A DNA stretch of 64,000 nucleotides from Cognataquiflexum nitidum (GTDB taxonomy: Bacteria; Bacteroidota; Bacteroidia; Cytophagales; Cyclobacteriaceae), in the NCBI RefSeq assembly GCF_022538055.1, contig NZ_JAKZAM010000016.1:48178-112177 (forward strand), in the 5' to 3' direction. Every line of letters starts with the position of its first letter. Position 1 is the first letter of the stretch. Position numbers and translations under genes: made by a program. Of the stretch, positions 45,953-54,508 are shown in pieces. The notes beneath the pieces were generated by a model. The model was not told the DNA's origin and searched no databases. It saw nothing but the letters and a program-made list of their open reading frames with translations.

Positions 45953-47086
45953 TCATTTTTTGACCAATTGAAGCTTATAAAAGGTGATGAAATCCTGCTC
46001 TTCTCCGAGATAATCATCATCCCTTAAAGCGTAGAAGGGCTTGTCCAACTCCTCAATATTCATAAATCTTCCTATTCTATAGGGGATTATGATTTCATTG
46101 GAGAGGCTGGAATCTGGCAGTATAATTTTCAAGATCTGATTTTGAAAATCCTTGTACTTAGGAAAGTTTTTTGGAATGTTCAATTCATTTTGGATGAAAA
46201 TTTCCTCCTCAATTCCTTCAAGAAAAATGATTACCGTTCCTTTCTGGGTTACAAATAACTGTCTGATATCTCCGTCTAGCATTCTTGTCCCAGAGACATA
46301 TTGATATTCTTCTTGATGTTCGCCATTGTCCAAAAATTTTGAAGGCTTAAAATCAACGGTATTTATATAACTCCCTCCATTGCTTAGATCAAAAGCATGG
46401 ACCATTGTTTCATTTCTTAGAGCCATTTGAAGTATATTTCCATTGATGCCAAATTGAAACCAAGGCCGTTCGAAGTATTTATCTGTGGAATATCTGGAGG
46501 TAGTTGGGATTTTAATTATCGGCACTGAGCCTCCTGTTTTTGGGTCAATTTTTTCCAACAGAAAGTGATCTCTGAAGAAATGGGGATCGTAAGGATTTGC
46601 TCCGTCTCTGCCCGGGTAATAACTGATTAAAGAATCATTCCAATGTTCGAGATTTCTAATAAAGCCTCCCCCGTCATGTGCCTGACTTGGAAATGGAAGC
46701 TTGATTTCTTGTTTCAAAGTCAGATCCGGATTCAATTCATACAACCAACCCATAAAACTCGCTGCAAAAAGCCTTCCATCCCCTGTGTACCTCAATTGAG
46801 TTGGGTATTGGACTTTTCCCGGTCCATCCTTGGGGTATGACGTTTCATAGGTGATCTTACCATTTGCATCAAATTCAACCAGTTTATTTTCTTGAAAATT
46901 AAAAAAAACACCATTCCCGTTTCTGAAATCTCCTCCGCTTACATTCCCCAAATAATCCACATGGATGGAATCCAAGATCACAAGTTCCCATTCGTTTGAA
47001 AAAGTCTCCAAATCTGAACTTTCCTTTGGGGAACAAGCTATAAGCGAAAAGAATAGCAACAACAATACAGGAACCTTACAATTCAT
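45953..47086 (-). CDS. Propeller-like lipoprotein, paralogue C
   Basis: This 377-residue protein has a lipoprotein signal (LLLLFFSLIAC) and a repeating beta pattern fitting a six-bladed propeller (for example GNGVFFNFQENKLVEFDANGKI). It shares NEWELVILDSI-VDYLGN near the start and KPFYALRDDDYLGEEQ-ITFYKLQLVKK at the end with the next gene upstream. The gene starts in an ATGA overlap with that gene's stop. No enzyme motif is seen. Families such as DUF4221 or '6-bladed beta-propeller' proteins in Bacteroidota are possible relatives, which I cannot confirm. Confidence 0.72.
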   Translation of the reverse strand: MNCKVPVLLLLFFSLIACSPKESSDLETFSNEWELVILDSIHVDYLGNVSGGDFRNGNGVFFNFQENKLVEFDANGKITYETSYPKDGPGKVQYPTQLRYTGDGRLFAASFMGWLYELNPDLTLKQEIKLPFPSQAHDGGGFIRNLEHWNDSLISYYPGRDGANPYDPHFFRDHFLLEKIDPKTGGSVPIIKIPTTSRYSTDKYFERPWFQFGINGNILQMALRNETMVHAFDLSNGGSYINTVDFKPSKFLDNGEHQEEYQYVSGTRMLDGDIRQLFVTQKGTVIIFLEGIEEEIFIQNELNIPKNFPKYKDFQNQILKIILPDSSLSNEIIIPYRIGRFMNIEELDKPFYALRDDDYLGEEQDFITFYKLQLVKK

Positions 47087-48216
47087 TTTTTGACCAATTT
47101 GAGTTTATAGAATGTGATATGGTTTTGCTCTTCCCCGAGAAAATCATCATCTCTTAAGGCATAGAATGGCTTATCCACAGATTCGATATTGAGTATGAAA
47201 TCAATTTTTGAAGGAAGCATTACCTCGTTTGACCAACCATATCCGTACCAGTAGATTTTGAGATAATTCTTAACGAAATGAGGGTACAGGTAAAAATTTT
47301 CTCTTTCTTTCAAGTTGTTTTTTGCAAAAGTATCGCTATCAATTCCTCCATGATAGGTGACGATGATATGGTTCGAATCCGAAAAAATGCCCTGAATATT
47401 TGCTTCAAACATCTTGGTCATTTCTTGGTACGTCACAGGCGTTTTTTGCCCAGGCATCAATTTAAAGTCGATAGGATTGATATCCATACTCCTTTTCCAA
47501 AGAATACTATCCCCCAAAGCATATATATGCAAAATGGGCTCATTGGAAAAAGTTAGGTAGAGGCTGTCGTTTTCGATGGTGAAATTGAGATCGGGTCGGT
47601 TGAAAAAATCATCCCCGCTGAATTTCGAAGTAGAAGGGGTTCTCACCACCGGGCTTGATGTTTTTGTCTTCAAATCATACAATTCCAAAAGAGGGTAATC
47701 TCTATAAAAATGGTCAATATAGGGACTGACACCATTGCGCCCAGGATACCATAGCAGTATTTTTTCTTCCCAAAAAGCAATGTTTCTTCTATTGTAGGCA
47801 CCGCCTCTTGCCTCACCCAAAATAGGCATTTCCAACCTTTCTTTCAAATTAAGATCAGCATCAAAATGATAAATATTTTTAGCTGAAGTTGTTCCAAAAA
47901 ATTCACCGTTATGCTCAACCAAAGTCTCCAAAAACGATATGGACCCGGGGCCTTCTAGAGGAAATTCTTTCGTTGTCAAAATATTACCCATAGAGTCAAA
48001 CCTAATTAAAGCGCCACTGACCATGTCTTTAACCAGTCCTATTCCATTGTTAAAAATCCCCTCTCTAATATTCCCCAAATAATCGACTTGAATAGAATCC
48101 AAGATGACAAGTTCCCATTCGTTTGAATCGTCCGTATTGTGAGCCCCTTTTTCCCTTTCTGAGCAACTGCAGATAACTACCCAAATCAACAGTATTGCAA
48201 TCCGGTTTTTGATCAT
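47083..48216 (-). CDS. Propeller-like lipoprotein, paralogue B
   Basis: I place the start at the ATG at 48216, not further upstream at 48291. It gives a clean lipoprotein signal (MIKNRIAILLIWVVICSC), a length of 377 residues identical to its paralogue, and an ATGA overlap with the preceding gene. The body has the same strand pattern as paralogue C, with shared ends. Three such genes in coupled order suggest a surface or periplasmic complex, or recent duplication with divergence. Function is unknown. Confidence 0.72.
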   Translation of the reverse strand: MIKNRIAILLIWVVICSCSEREKGAHNTDDSNEWELVILDSIQVDYLGNIREGIFNNGIGLVKDMVSGALIRFDSMGNILTTKEFPLEGPGSISFLETLVEHNGEFFGTTSAKNIYHFDADLNLKERLEMPILGEARGGAYNRRNIAFWEEKILLWYPGRNGVSPYIDHFYRDYPLLELYDLKTKTSSPVVRTPSTSKFSGDDFFNRPDLNFTIENDSLYLTFSNEPILHIYALGDSILWKRSMDINPIDFKLMPGQKTPVTYQEMTKMFEANIQGIFSDSNHIIVTYHGGIDSDTFAKNNLKERENFYLYPHFVKNYLKIYWYGYGWSNEVMLPSKIDFILNIESVDKPFYALRDDDFLGEEQNHITFYKLKLVKK

Positions 48217-49397
48217 TTCCCTACCAATTTTACTTTGTAAATCCTTAAAAAATCTTCTTCCTCTTCCTCGTTTGGCGCTTTTTCCATCCAAAGAAATCCA
48301 CCGCCTGAAGCAAAACCGCTTACATTAACTCCTTCGGGAAAATCAAGGTTACCAATTACTTCCAAAGTCTTTTGGTCCAATATCAAAATCCCCTGATTGA
48401 CTTCACTTTCAATTTTTTCATAGAGCAATTCAGCTTCCTCTTCACTTCCTGAACTATAAAGCGTTTCTAATTCCTTCATTTTTTCCTCGGGAATTCCTCC
48501 ATAGTACTGCATCAAAATTTTCCCATCTAGGATATGAATGTTTCGAATAGCAGGAGTGCCACCTTTAATTATAACGGTACCTTCGGCAAATTCAGCCCTT
48601 GGCGTTACAGGCAGTTTGCCAAAGCCGGGCAAATCGAACATGACCACCGTATCCAACTTTGCTCCCTCAGGGCTCAGGTCGTACACATTCAATCGCTGCT
48701 CCCCACCCAAGGCGATGTATAGTTTCTCCCCGGCGGCCTCTAATGCCGGAGCATAATCACTTTCAAAATAGCCGTTTCCATCCAAAAACTGACTTCCTTG
48801 CTCAAAGGGTACAATTTCGATGAATTTTTCTTCCTCAATATCAATAAGTTCCAAAGCCCTGAAGGAGTCATAAAATTTTTGTTCTCCGGCGAAAGTCTCC
48901 CGGGTACGGACAGATTTACTAAGCAAATACTGCTTTCCTTGAAGTGTTACCGTTTCCATTCCCTTACCTGAAAAACTCATAAAACCTGCCCCTCCCAAAG
49001 TCTCAGGATGCGCAAGTTTTTTAATCATATTGCCTTCCAAATCATAGATAAATATCCCACTCATCCCGGCCAGGGCGAGTTGATTTTCATTGACGAAACC
49101 GGGGGATTCCATCAGGAACCCATAAGAATCCGGGGTATCATCTTTTTTTGAAAATCGGCTCAAAATAGATCCTGAGCTGTCCGTGATGATAAATTCGCTG
49201 TTGGCAAAATCATAGAAAGCAAATCGGTCTGCTTTTGGGCTGACGTCCGTAACCATAGGGTCGCCCAAAATCTTCAAATCCAGCGAATCAATTAACTCAA
49301 ACGAATAAATGGCAGGAATTTCCTGCACCATTTTTTCAGGATTCGAACATGAGCAAAAAATTAGGAGGACGAGTATATAAAGTTGGAGATATTTCAT
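48213..49397 (-). CDS. Propeller-like lipoprotein, paralogue A (most divergent)
   Basis: This 394-residue protein has a lipoprotein signal (YILVLLIFCSC). The start FELIDSLDLKILGDPMVTDV and end FLRIYKVKLVGK echo those of the two downstream genes, but identity is lower. Repeated segments such as SEFIITDSSGSIL, SGIFIYDLEGNMI and QRLNVYDLSPEG mark propeller blades. It is first in the three-gene operon. Its acidic stretch near the C-terminus (NEEEEEDFL) is not shared. Confidence 0.72.
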   Translation of the reverse strand: MKYLQLYILVLLIFCSCSNPEKMVQEIPAIYSFELIDSLDLKILGDPMVTDVSPKADRFAFYDFANSEFIITDSSGSILSRFSKKDDTPDSYGFLMESPGFVNENQLALAGMSGIFIYDLEGNMIKKLAHPETLGGAGFMSFSGKGMETVTLQGKQYLLSKSVRTRETFAGEQKFYDSFRALELIDIEEEKFIEIVPFEQGSQFLDGNGYFESDYAPALEAAGEKLYIALGGEQRLNVYDLSPEGAKLDTVVMFDLPGFGKLPVTPRAEFAEGTVIIKGGTPAIRNIHILDGKILMQYYGGIPEEKMKELETLYSSGSEEEAELLYEKIESEVNQGILILDQKTLEVIGNLDFPEGVNVSGFASGGGFLWMEKAPNEEEEEDFLRIYKVKLVGK

Positions 49398-49522
49398 AAC
49401 TCAATTTTAAAAAATAATTTTCAAAAACCAATTTTATTCTTAGTTGATTTTTTCAAATTTGACCTTAGCCTCTATTTTCTCCCAATACAGACCAAGCAAG
49501 AAATTGGGATGGGCATAAAAAA

Positions 49523-49553
49523 AATGTCCACCTTTTGGCAGACACTTTTCTGT
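49523..49553 (-). terminator. Terminator hairpin (twin of 50310-50339)
   Basis: The minus strand reads GTGTCTGCC-AAAA-GGTGGACA followed by eight T, just after the stop of the outer-membrane barrel gene. It is nearly the same sequence as the rpsA terminator 0.8 kb away. Bases 49398-49522 hold nothing else recognisable. Confidence 0.75.
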
Positions 49554-49555
49554 TT

Positions 49556-50158
49556 CTAAAACTTATACCCAACACCCACCTGTAAACTGAATACTTCCAA
49601 CACTTGGCGGGAATCAAATTCCTGTTTTTTGAAAGGAATCCATGAATGCCTGCTGAAGTTCGGAAAAACGAAAAGGCTCAGATTTTCTTTTTGGATTCTT
49701 CCTCCGATACCAACAATGTATCCGATTCCTCTTTGATCCTGAGATTTGAACATGTCCTCAGTCAGTTGAAAATCTAATTGCGGGCCTGCAGAAAGGTAGA
49801 AATATTTGAGAAACTCAAAATCTAACAATAAAGGAATAGAGAGTAGTTTAAGAGGCTCTTTAAATTGAGAAGGACCAAGAGTAGGCATCCCGGTTGGCAT
49901 AAGAGTTATGATTTTCTCCGCCTGAAAGTACTGAAGTCCCGTAGTAAATCCCCAGCTTTCATTAATCTGCCTTCTATACCTGATTCCAAAATCCAAAGCT
50001 GAATTCAATTGGTTAGATGGAGCTCCTAATACTTCAACATTCCACCGCATCCGGGCCTCAGGAAGACCATAATAAACCTGGATTTCATTGTTTTTTTGGG
50101 AAAGGGCTGAAAAACTTATACCCATCAGCACCATTATGAATAAACATCTTTTTGTCAT
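49556..50158 (-). CDS. Outer-membrane beta-barrel protein (PorT-like superfamily)
   Basis: This 200-residue protein has a signal peptide (ending SFSALSQ, about 21) and about eight amphipathic strands. Tyr/Phe-rich turns such as FGIRYRRQINESWGFTTGLQYF and YFYLSAGPQLDFQL are typical of the outer-membrane beta-barrel (OMP_b-brl_2) family. It ends VGVGYKF with the terminal Phe expected of outer-membrane barrels. Specific function is unknown. Confidence 0.75.
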   Translation of the reverse strand: MTKRCLFIMVLMGISFSALSQKNNEIQVYYGLPEARMRWNVEVLGAPSNQLNSALDFGIRYRRQINESWGFTTGLQYFQAEKIITLMPTGMPTLGPSQFKEPLKLLSIPLLLDFEFLKYFYLSAGPQLDFQLTEDMFKSQDQRGIGYIVGIGGRIQKENLSLFVFPNFSRHSWIPFKKQEFDSRQVLEVFSLQVGVGYKF

Positions 50159-50260
50159 TTGCCTTAAAACTTGGAATACCTATTTAGGACGAAAAAAAAA
50201 TTAGAAATGTGACCAACTAAAGTAAAATGCTAATTATTTTTATTTGTAGCTAAAAAAGGT

Positions 50261-50300
50261 TAATCCTTCGAGGTTTTAAAAACCTCAAAGGAAAGGATTA
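50261..50300. repeat. Nested palindrome between rpsA and the barrel gene
   Basis: TAATCCTT (50261-50268) pairs with AAGGATTA (50293-50300), and inside it GAGGTTTT (50270-50277) pairs with AAAACCTC (50279-50286). The result is a long two-part hairpin. It lies beyond the rpsA terminator and belongs to no gene. Confidence 0.6.
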
Positions 50301-50305
50301 GTTGT

Positions 50306-50339
50306 AAAAAAAGTGTCCACCTTTCGGCAGACACTTTTC
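50306..50339 (-). terminator. Terminator of rpsA
   Basis: The minus strand reads GTGTCTGCC-GAAA-GGTGGACAC: nine pairs with two G-U, a GNRA tetraloop, flanked by A4 and T7 runs that extend the stem. It begins about 54 bases after the rpsA stop. Confidence 0.8.
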
Positions 50340-50392
50340 TATTATTTAAGAATGAGCTAAGATCTCATGTCTTATATCTCACATCTCAAGTC

Positions 50393-52183
50393 TTACTTTT
50401 TTCCGCCTTCCATCTTCTCCTTCAGCTCTGCCAAAGCGTCGATGTCACCGAAAGTTGATTTCTCTGCAGCAGCAGGAGCTTCAGACTTAGGTTCGTCAGC
50501 TTTTTTCTTGCCTTTCTTTGCAGCTGCAGTTGCTGAAGTTGCGGCAGATTTAGCATCTTCCTTGAAAGTAGCGGTATGGGAAAGTACAATCCTCTTGTCA
50601 TCTTTAGAGAATTCGATTACTTTGAAATCCAAAGATTCACCGACTTCTACAGTAGATCCGTCTTCTTTCTCCAAGTTTTTGGAGGTTGCAAAACCTTCAA
50701 GACCATAAGGAAGCTCAAGAACTGCACCTTTGTCATTTTTGCTATTTACAGTACACTTATGGACAGATCCGATAGGGAATACTGTTTCGAAAGTATCCCA
50801 AGGGTTTTCTTCCAATTGCTTGTGTCCAAGCGCCAATCTTCTGTTGTCAACATCTAGTTCTAAAACAGCTACCGCCAATTCGTCACCGACTTTCACAAAC
50901 TCAGATGGATGCTTGATTTTCTTGGTCCAAGAAAGGTCAGATACGTGTACCAAACCGTCAATTCCCTCTTCCAATTCAAGGAACAAGCCAAAGTTGGTCA
51001 AGTTTCTTACCACTCCTTTATGTTTGGTTCCCACAGCATATTTGGCAGCCATGTCACCTTTTGTCCAAGGATCTTCAGTCAATTGCTTGATACCAAGAGA
51101 CATTTTTCTTTCGTCTTTGTCCAAAGTCAACACAACTGCTTCGATTTCGTCACCGACTTTTACGAAGTCAGCAGGATTTCTCAAGTGCTGTGACCAGCTC
51201 ATTTCAGAAACGTGGATCAAACCTTCAACGCCAGGAGCCAATTCCAAGAATGCACCGTAATCAGCCACATTGACGATTTTACCTTTTACTCTTGAGCCAA
51301 CTTCCAATTCAGCTGACAAAGCATCCCAAGGATGTGAAGTCAATTGCTTCATACCCAAAGAAATTCTCTTCTTGTCATCATCGAAGTCAAGTACCACCAC
51401 CTGAACTTTGTCGTCAAGGTTAAGTACTTCTTCCGGATGGTTGATTCTACCCCAAGAGATATCAGTGATGTGAAGCAAGCCATCTACACCACCCAAATCG
51501 ATGAATACACCGAAGTTGGTCATGTTCTTGATGACACCTTCCAATACCTGACCTTTCTCAAGGTTGTTGAGGATTTCTGCTTTTTGTTTCTCAAGGTCTT
51601 TTTCGATCAAGACTTTGTGCGAAACCACTACGTTATCGTTGGTATGGTTGATTTTAACCACTTTTACTTCCATTTTCTTACCTACATAGATATCAAAATC
51701 CCTGATAGGCTTCACGTCGATCTGAGAACCTGGCAAGAAAGCCTCCACACCGTAGATATCCACGATAAGGCCACCTTTTGTTCTTCTTTTTACAAGACCT
51801 TCGATTACGCTGTCATTGGTAAGGGCATCTTCGATGTCAGTCCATGCACGTACCATTCTTGCTTTTTTCCTTGAAAGGACAAGCTGTCCCAAGGCATTTT
51901 CCTGCTCTTCAATGAATAGCTCTACCTGATCACCGATTTTAAGATTAGGAAGGTCACGGAATTCAGATACGGGAACCAAGCCATCAGATTTGAAACCGAT
52001 GTTGATGATCACGTCCTTGTCATTGATACCAACTACGGTACCTTTGATGACTTCTTTTTCTGTGATCGTGTTCAAAGTTCCGGCATACATGGCTTCCATG
52101 TCGGCCTTTTGTTCTTTGGAATATCCATCACCAAAACCTTTGGTGGAGAAATTATCCCAGTTAAACTCTTTTTGATTAGACAT
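50393..52183 (-). CDS. rpsA: 30S ribosomal protein S1
   Basis: This 596-residue RNA-binding protein has six S1 (OB-fold) repeats. Typical repeat motifs are VIINIGFKSDGLVPVSEF, GLIVDIYGVEAFLPGSQID, FGVFIDLGGVDGLLHITDISW, YGAFLELAPGVEGLIHVSEMSW and FGLFLELEEGIDGLVHVSDLSW. An Ala/Lys-rich tail follows. I choose the ATG at 52183 (MSNQKEFNWDNF), as the frame upstream (to 52213) has no family similarity. S1 helps mRNA binding to ribosomes, important where Shine-Dalgarno sequences are scarce. The leader is structured and may be a feedback site. Confidence 0.95.
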   Translation of the reverse strand: MSNQKEFNWDNFSTKGFGDGYSKEQKADMEAMYAGTLNTITEKEVIKGTVVGINDKDVIINIGFKSDGLVPVSEFRDLPNLKIGDQVELFIEEQENALGQLVLSRKKARMVRAWTDIEDALTNDSVIEGLVKRRTKGGLIVDIYGVEAFLPGSQIDVKPIRDFDIYVGKKMEVKVVKINHTNDNVVVSHKVLIEKDLEKQKAEILNNLEKGQVLEGVIKNMTNFGVFIDLGGVDGLLHITDISWGRINHPEEVLNLDDKVQVVVLDFDDDKKRISLGMKQLTSHPWDALSAELEVGSRVKGKIVNVADYGAFLELAPGVEGLIHVSEMSWSQHLRNPADFVKVGDEIEAVVLTLDKDERKMSLGIKQLTEDPWTKGDMAAKYAVGTKHKGVVRNLTNFGLFLELEEGIDGLVHVSDLSWTKKIKHPSEFVKVGDELAVAVLELDVDNRRLALGHKQLEENPWDTFETVFPIGSVHKCTVNSKNDKGAVLELPYGLEGFATSKNLEKEDGSTVEVGESLDFKVIEFSKDDKRIVLSHTATFKEDAKSAATSATAAAKKGKKKADEPKSEAPAAAEKSTFGDIDALAELKEKMEGGKK

Positions 52184-52244
52184 AATGTGTGATTGACCCT
52201 GACATTCCTCCATCCTAGGGTCATTGGATTGAGGCTTTTAGTTG

Positions 52245-52292
52245 ATGAAAAGTCGCTGAGAAGCTTCGCAGAGACCCCGTTCACCCGAACGG
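52245..52292 (-). promoter_or_regulatory. Structured 5' leader of rpsA mRNA
   Basis: CCGTTC-GGGT-GAACGG (52292-52277 on the minus strand) is a perfect 6-bp hairpin at the predicted transcript start. It is followed by a second imperfect hairpin containing CTGCGAAGCTTCTCAG. Its role is unknown; autoregulation by S1 is possible. Confidence 0.45.
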
Positions 52293-52296
52293 ACTG

Positions 52297-52304
52297 CAAA
52301 TGTA
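52297..52304 (-). promoter_or_regulatory. Candidate -7 element of rpsA
   Basis: The minus strand reads TACATTTG, a perfect match, about 115 bases before the start codon. The -33 region at the normal distance has no TTG; a TTTG lies 26 bases upstream. Confidence 0.45.
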
Positions 52305-52366
52305 AGGTTTTTTTGGAAAAGGAGAATTTTCAAATTGAAAAAACTGGAAAACTCTATTAACAAAAT

Positions 52367-53056
52367 TTATGGACACAATAGAATGTATCGCTTAGAATTA
52401 GCAGACATACTGTCGATTAAGGTCATTCTGTAATATTCGAGCGAATATGCTTGTTTTTGAATTATTGCACCTTCGACAAGGTTAGGTTTAAAAAAATCTA
52501 GAATTTCTTTAAACACAAAAACTGTTGTATCCATTGAGGAATTTTCTAATCGATCAATCAATAAACTTAAAGAGTCGCCTGAAAGAACCATTTTCTTAAT
52601 ATTACCATTAAATTCAATTGGCCATATTTTATCAATAATTAATTCATTGCAATTTCCGAAGTAAAATAAATTTTTTAATTCTTGAATTACATTTAACGGT
52701 ACAATTTCTTTTGAATCCCATTCAACCCTATTTTTACTGTAAAGCACAGGAGTTATAAAAACCAATCCCTCCAAAAAAAAATAATTTTTTGTATCAAATA
52801 TTATTTGTTGCCCTTCTTTTAAACCGTAGGCAACAGAAACTTTATTGAGTTCTTTTTCTGAATTTGCTGTTAATACAAACAGAACATCTTTTGGTAAATG
52901 CAACCTTTCTATAAATTCAAATACTTTAATGACACAATATTCACAGGAAACTGTGGCAGGAATTACCAAAACATGTTTATAATTATCAGAATTTGGAATA
53001 TTTTCTAAATATGATTCCAATTTTAAATACTTACTATCTTTTTCATTCTGGCACAA
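52367..53056 (-). CDS. Thioredoxin-like CxxC lipoprotein with signal peptide displaced by a frameshift
   Basis: The open frame begins without an ATG (TTG at 53056) at LCQNEKDSKYLK. A thioredoxin-like start follows: YKHVLVIPATVSCEYCVIKVFEFIERL, with CEYC in the redox-motif place after the first strand. Just upstream, in another frame, an ATG at 53097 encodes MKKYSFVIVLMIIFC, a lipoprotein signal. One more T in the T6 tract at 53055-53060 would join the two as ...MIIFLC-QNEK. So the gene is probably 52367-53097 and frameshifted, by mutation, assembly error or slippage. The 53097 start would overlap the propeller gene by 14 bases. Confidence 0.6.
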   Translation of the reverse strand: MCQNEKDSKYLKLESYLENIPNSDNYKHVLVIPATVSCEYCVIKVFEFIERLHLPKDVLFVLTANSEKELNKVSVAYGLKEGQQIIFDTKNYFFLEGLVFITPVLYSKNRVEWDSKEIVPLNVIQELKNLFYFGNCNELIIDKIWPIEFNGNIKKMVLSGDSLSLLIDRLENSSMDTTVFVFKEILDFFKPNLVEGAIIQKQAYSLEYYRMTLIDSMSANSKRYILLCP

Positions 53057-53083
53057 AAAATAATCATTAAAACAATTACAAAA

Positions 53084-54250
53084 CTATATTTTTTCATCCA
53101 AATCATTATTTATGTGAATAAATCTAAATTCATTTTCAACAACAGAATTTATCCTCATCAAAAACCCCCTTTGTGTTGGATAAATCATATTATAGCTTAC
53201 TGACTTGGAATTAGTATTCCAAAAACTTAACAAATTAAAATCGACATCATAAAGCATGATATTTTTTGTTTTTGCCCATGACTTGTTATCATAGTCATTT
53301 TCCGACAAAGGGTTTTGGCTAATTCTTAAATATTGTTTTCCGTTAAAGAAAATCCCATCGAAACTATTATTAAGCAGATAGTGCGAAAGGACATATTGCA
53401 TCTCGGAATTACTTTCATTTTCAAGAGAAGGCACATCCTTTTGATTCTCAACTTTGATGTCAATTTCTTCGAGTTTTTCTAAACTTATTAATGGAATCCT
53501 AAACAAATTATTAATAGGAGCAAACGAAATGATCATTTCATTTTGATCATTAAAGGCATGGGAAAAATTCAAAAAATTAATACCGAATATCTGCGATTGC
53601 ATTTTTAGTGGTAATTTTCCAAAACTTTTAAATTCAGAAGAATCCAAATCCACTAACAAAAAATTTTGCCAATTTTTTAAATCTGATTTTTTGTGGGTAT
53701 TTAAGTGTGGAAAAACCGAAATAATCAATTTGTTGTTTTGTTTCCAAACAGGCTTTGTTCCTTGTATCATTAAATCGGGGAAGGATCCCAAATTTTCCAA
53801 ATCAATCTTCATTCTTTTGTATACTTCACCTCTTCTATTAATTAAAATAAGGTTATTGACACTAGAAACCACTAAAGTGTCTTTAGAAAAATAGAATATT
53901 CCGAGATTCGAATTTGAACCTATACCATTGGGACCTTCTTTATCTAAAATAATTCTTTCAAATTCATTGATGCCATACAAATGATGGAATTCTAAAGCGT
54001 TTAAAGATTTATTGAAGAAAAAAAGTACACTATCACCTGATATTAATTGCGAATTTGGAGGGATCACAGTTAATGAATCAACTTTTAAAACCAATGTATC
54101 AATATTTAGTTTTGCTCCATAAAAATCTTCAGAATTCCTTTTATTAAAATTTTCCTCAAAATTGGATGGTTTCCTATTACAACCAACGGAAAAGTGGACT
54201 AAAATCAATATAGAAATTAGTCCACCAAAATTGATCCAATAAATTTTCAT
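53084..54250 (-). CDS. Propeller-like lipoprotein of the mini-protein cassette (DUF4221-like)
   Basis: This 388-residue protein has a lipoprotein signal (LILVHFSVGC, Cys about 24) and repeated strand units typical of a six-bladed propeller (SVLFFFNKSLNALEFHHL, LILINRRGEVYKRM, NIMLYDVDFNLLSFW). It resembles the DUF4221 type of Bacteroidota protein in size and pattern, but I cannot confirm the family. It lies 5 bases after the second Cys-rich mini-protein gene and overlaps the CxxC lipoprotein gene, so all four are one operon. Confidence 0.65.
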   Translation of the reverse strand: MKIYWINFGGLISILILVHFSVGCNRKPSNFEENFNKRNSEDFYGAKLNIDTLVLKVDSLTVIPPNSQLISGDSVLFFFNKSLNALEFHHLYGINEFERIILDKEGPNGIGSNSNLGIFYFSKDTLVVSSVNNLILINRRGEVYKRMKIDLENLGSFPDLMIQGTKPVWKQNNKLIISVFPHLNTHKKSDLKNWQNFLLVDLDSSEFKSFGKLPLKMQSQIFGINFLNFSHAFNDQNEMIISFAPINNLFRIPLISLEKLEEIDIKVENQKDVPSLENESNSEMQYVLSHYLLNNSFDGIFFNGKQYLRISQNPLSENDYDNKSWAKTKNIMLYDVDFNLLSFWNTNSKSVSYNMIYPTQRGFLMRINSVVENEFRFIHINNDLDEKI

Positions 54251-54255
54251 TCTAA

Positions 54256-54477
54256 TTAGGTAATTGGCTTGAAAATTCTAAAACAATCTGTAACAACACC
54301 GCATACCGTTCCTTCTGATATACATTGAGTTATCGCGTCGTCATCAGAAATAATTGTAAGCCTACAAGCCTTTGTATTCCCAGATTGGGCTGAAACTTTT
54401 GGCTGAAACAGATTAAAGGAAAGTAAAATCATAAAAGATAATACTAGTAACGTCCGAATGTTAAATTGCTTTTTCAT
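54256..54477 (-). CDS. Exported four-cysteine mini-protein 2
   Basis: This 73-residue protein has a Sec signal (MKKQFNIRTLLVLSFMIL..., predicted cut after PKVSA) and a mature part of about 43 residues. The cysteines are spaced C-x13-C-x6-C-x5-C, exactly as in its neighbour, though few other positions agree beyond the TK..AC start. Two disulfides are likely outside the cytoplasm. It is not the NVEALA family by motif. It may be a secreted effector, ligand of the propeller lipoprotein, or natural-product precursor; this is inference. Confidence 0.65.
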   Translation of the reverse strand: MKKQFNIRTLLVLSFMILLSFNLFQPKVSAQSGNTKACRLTIISDDDAITQCISEGTVCGVVTDCFRIFKPIT

Positions 54478-54508
54478 TTGTTTTTATTTATTGATTTAAA
54501 ATATTTAA

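Noticed and set aside
48217..48291. Extended start of propeller lipoprotein B
   Set aside because: The extra residues are Arg/Lys-rich, overlap the preceding gene and would bury the lipoprotein signal; the ATG at 48216 gives an ATGA overlap and matching paralogue length.
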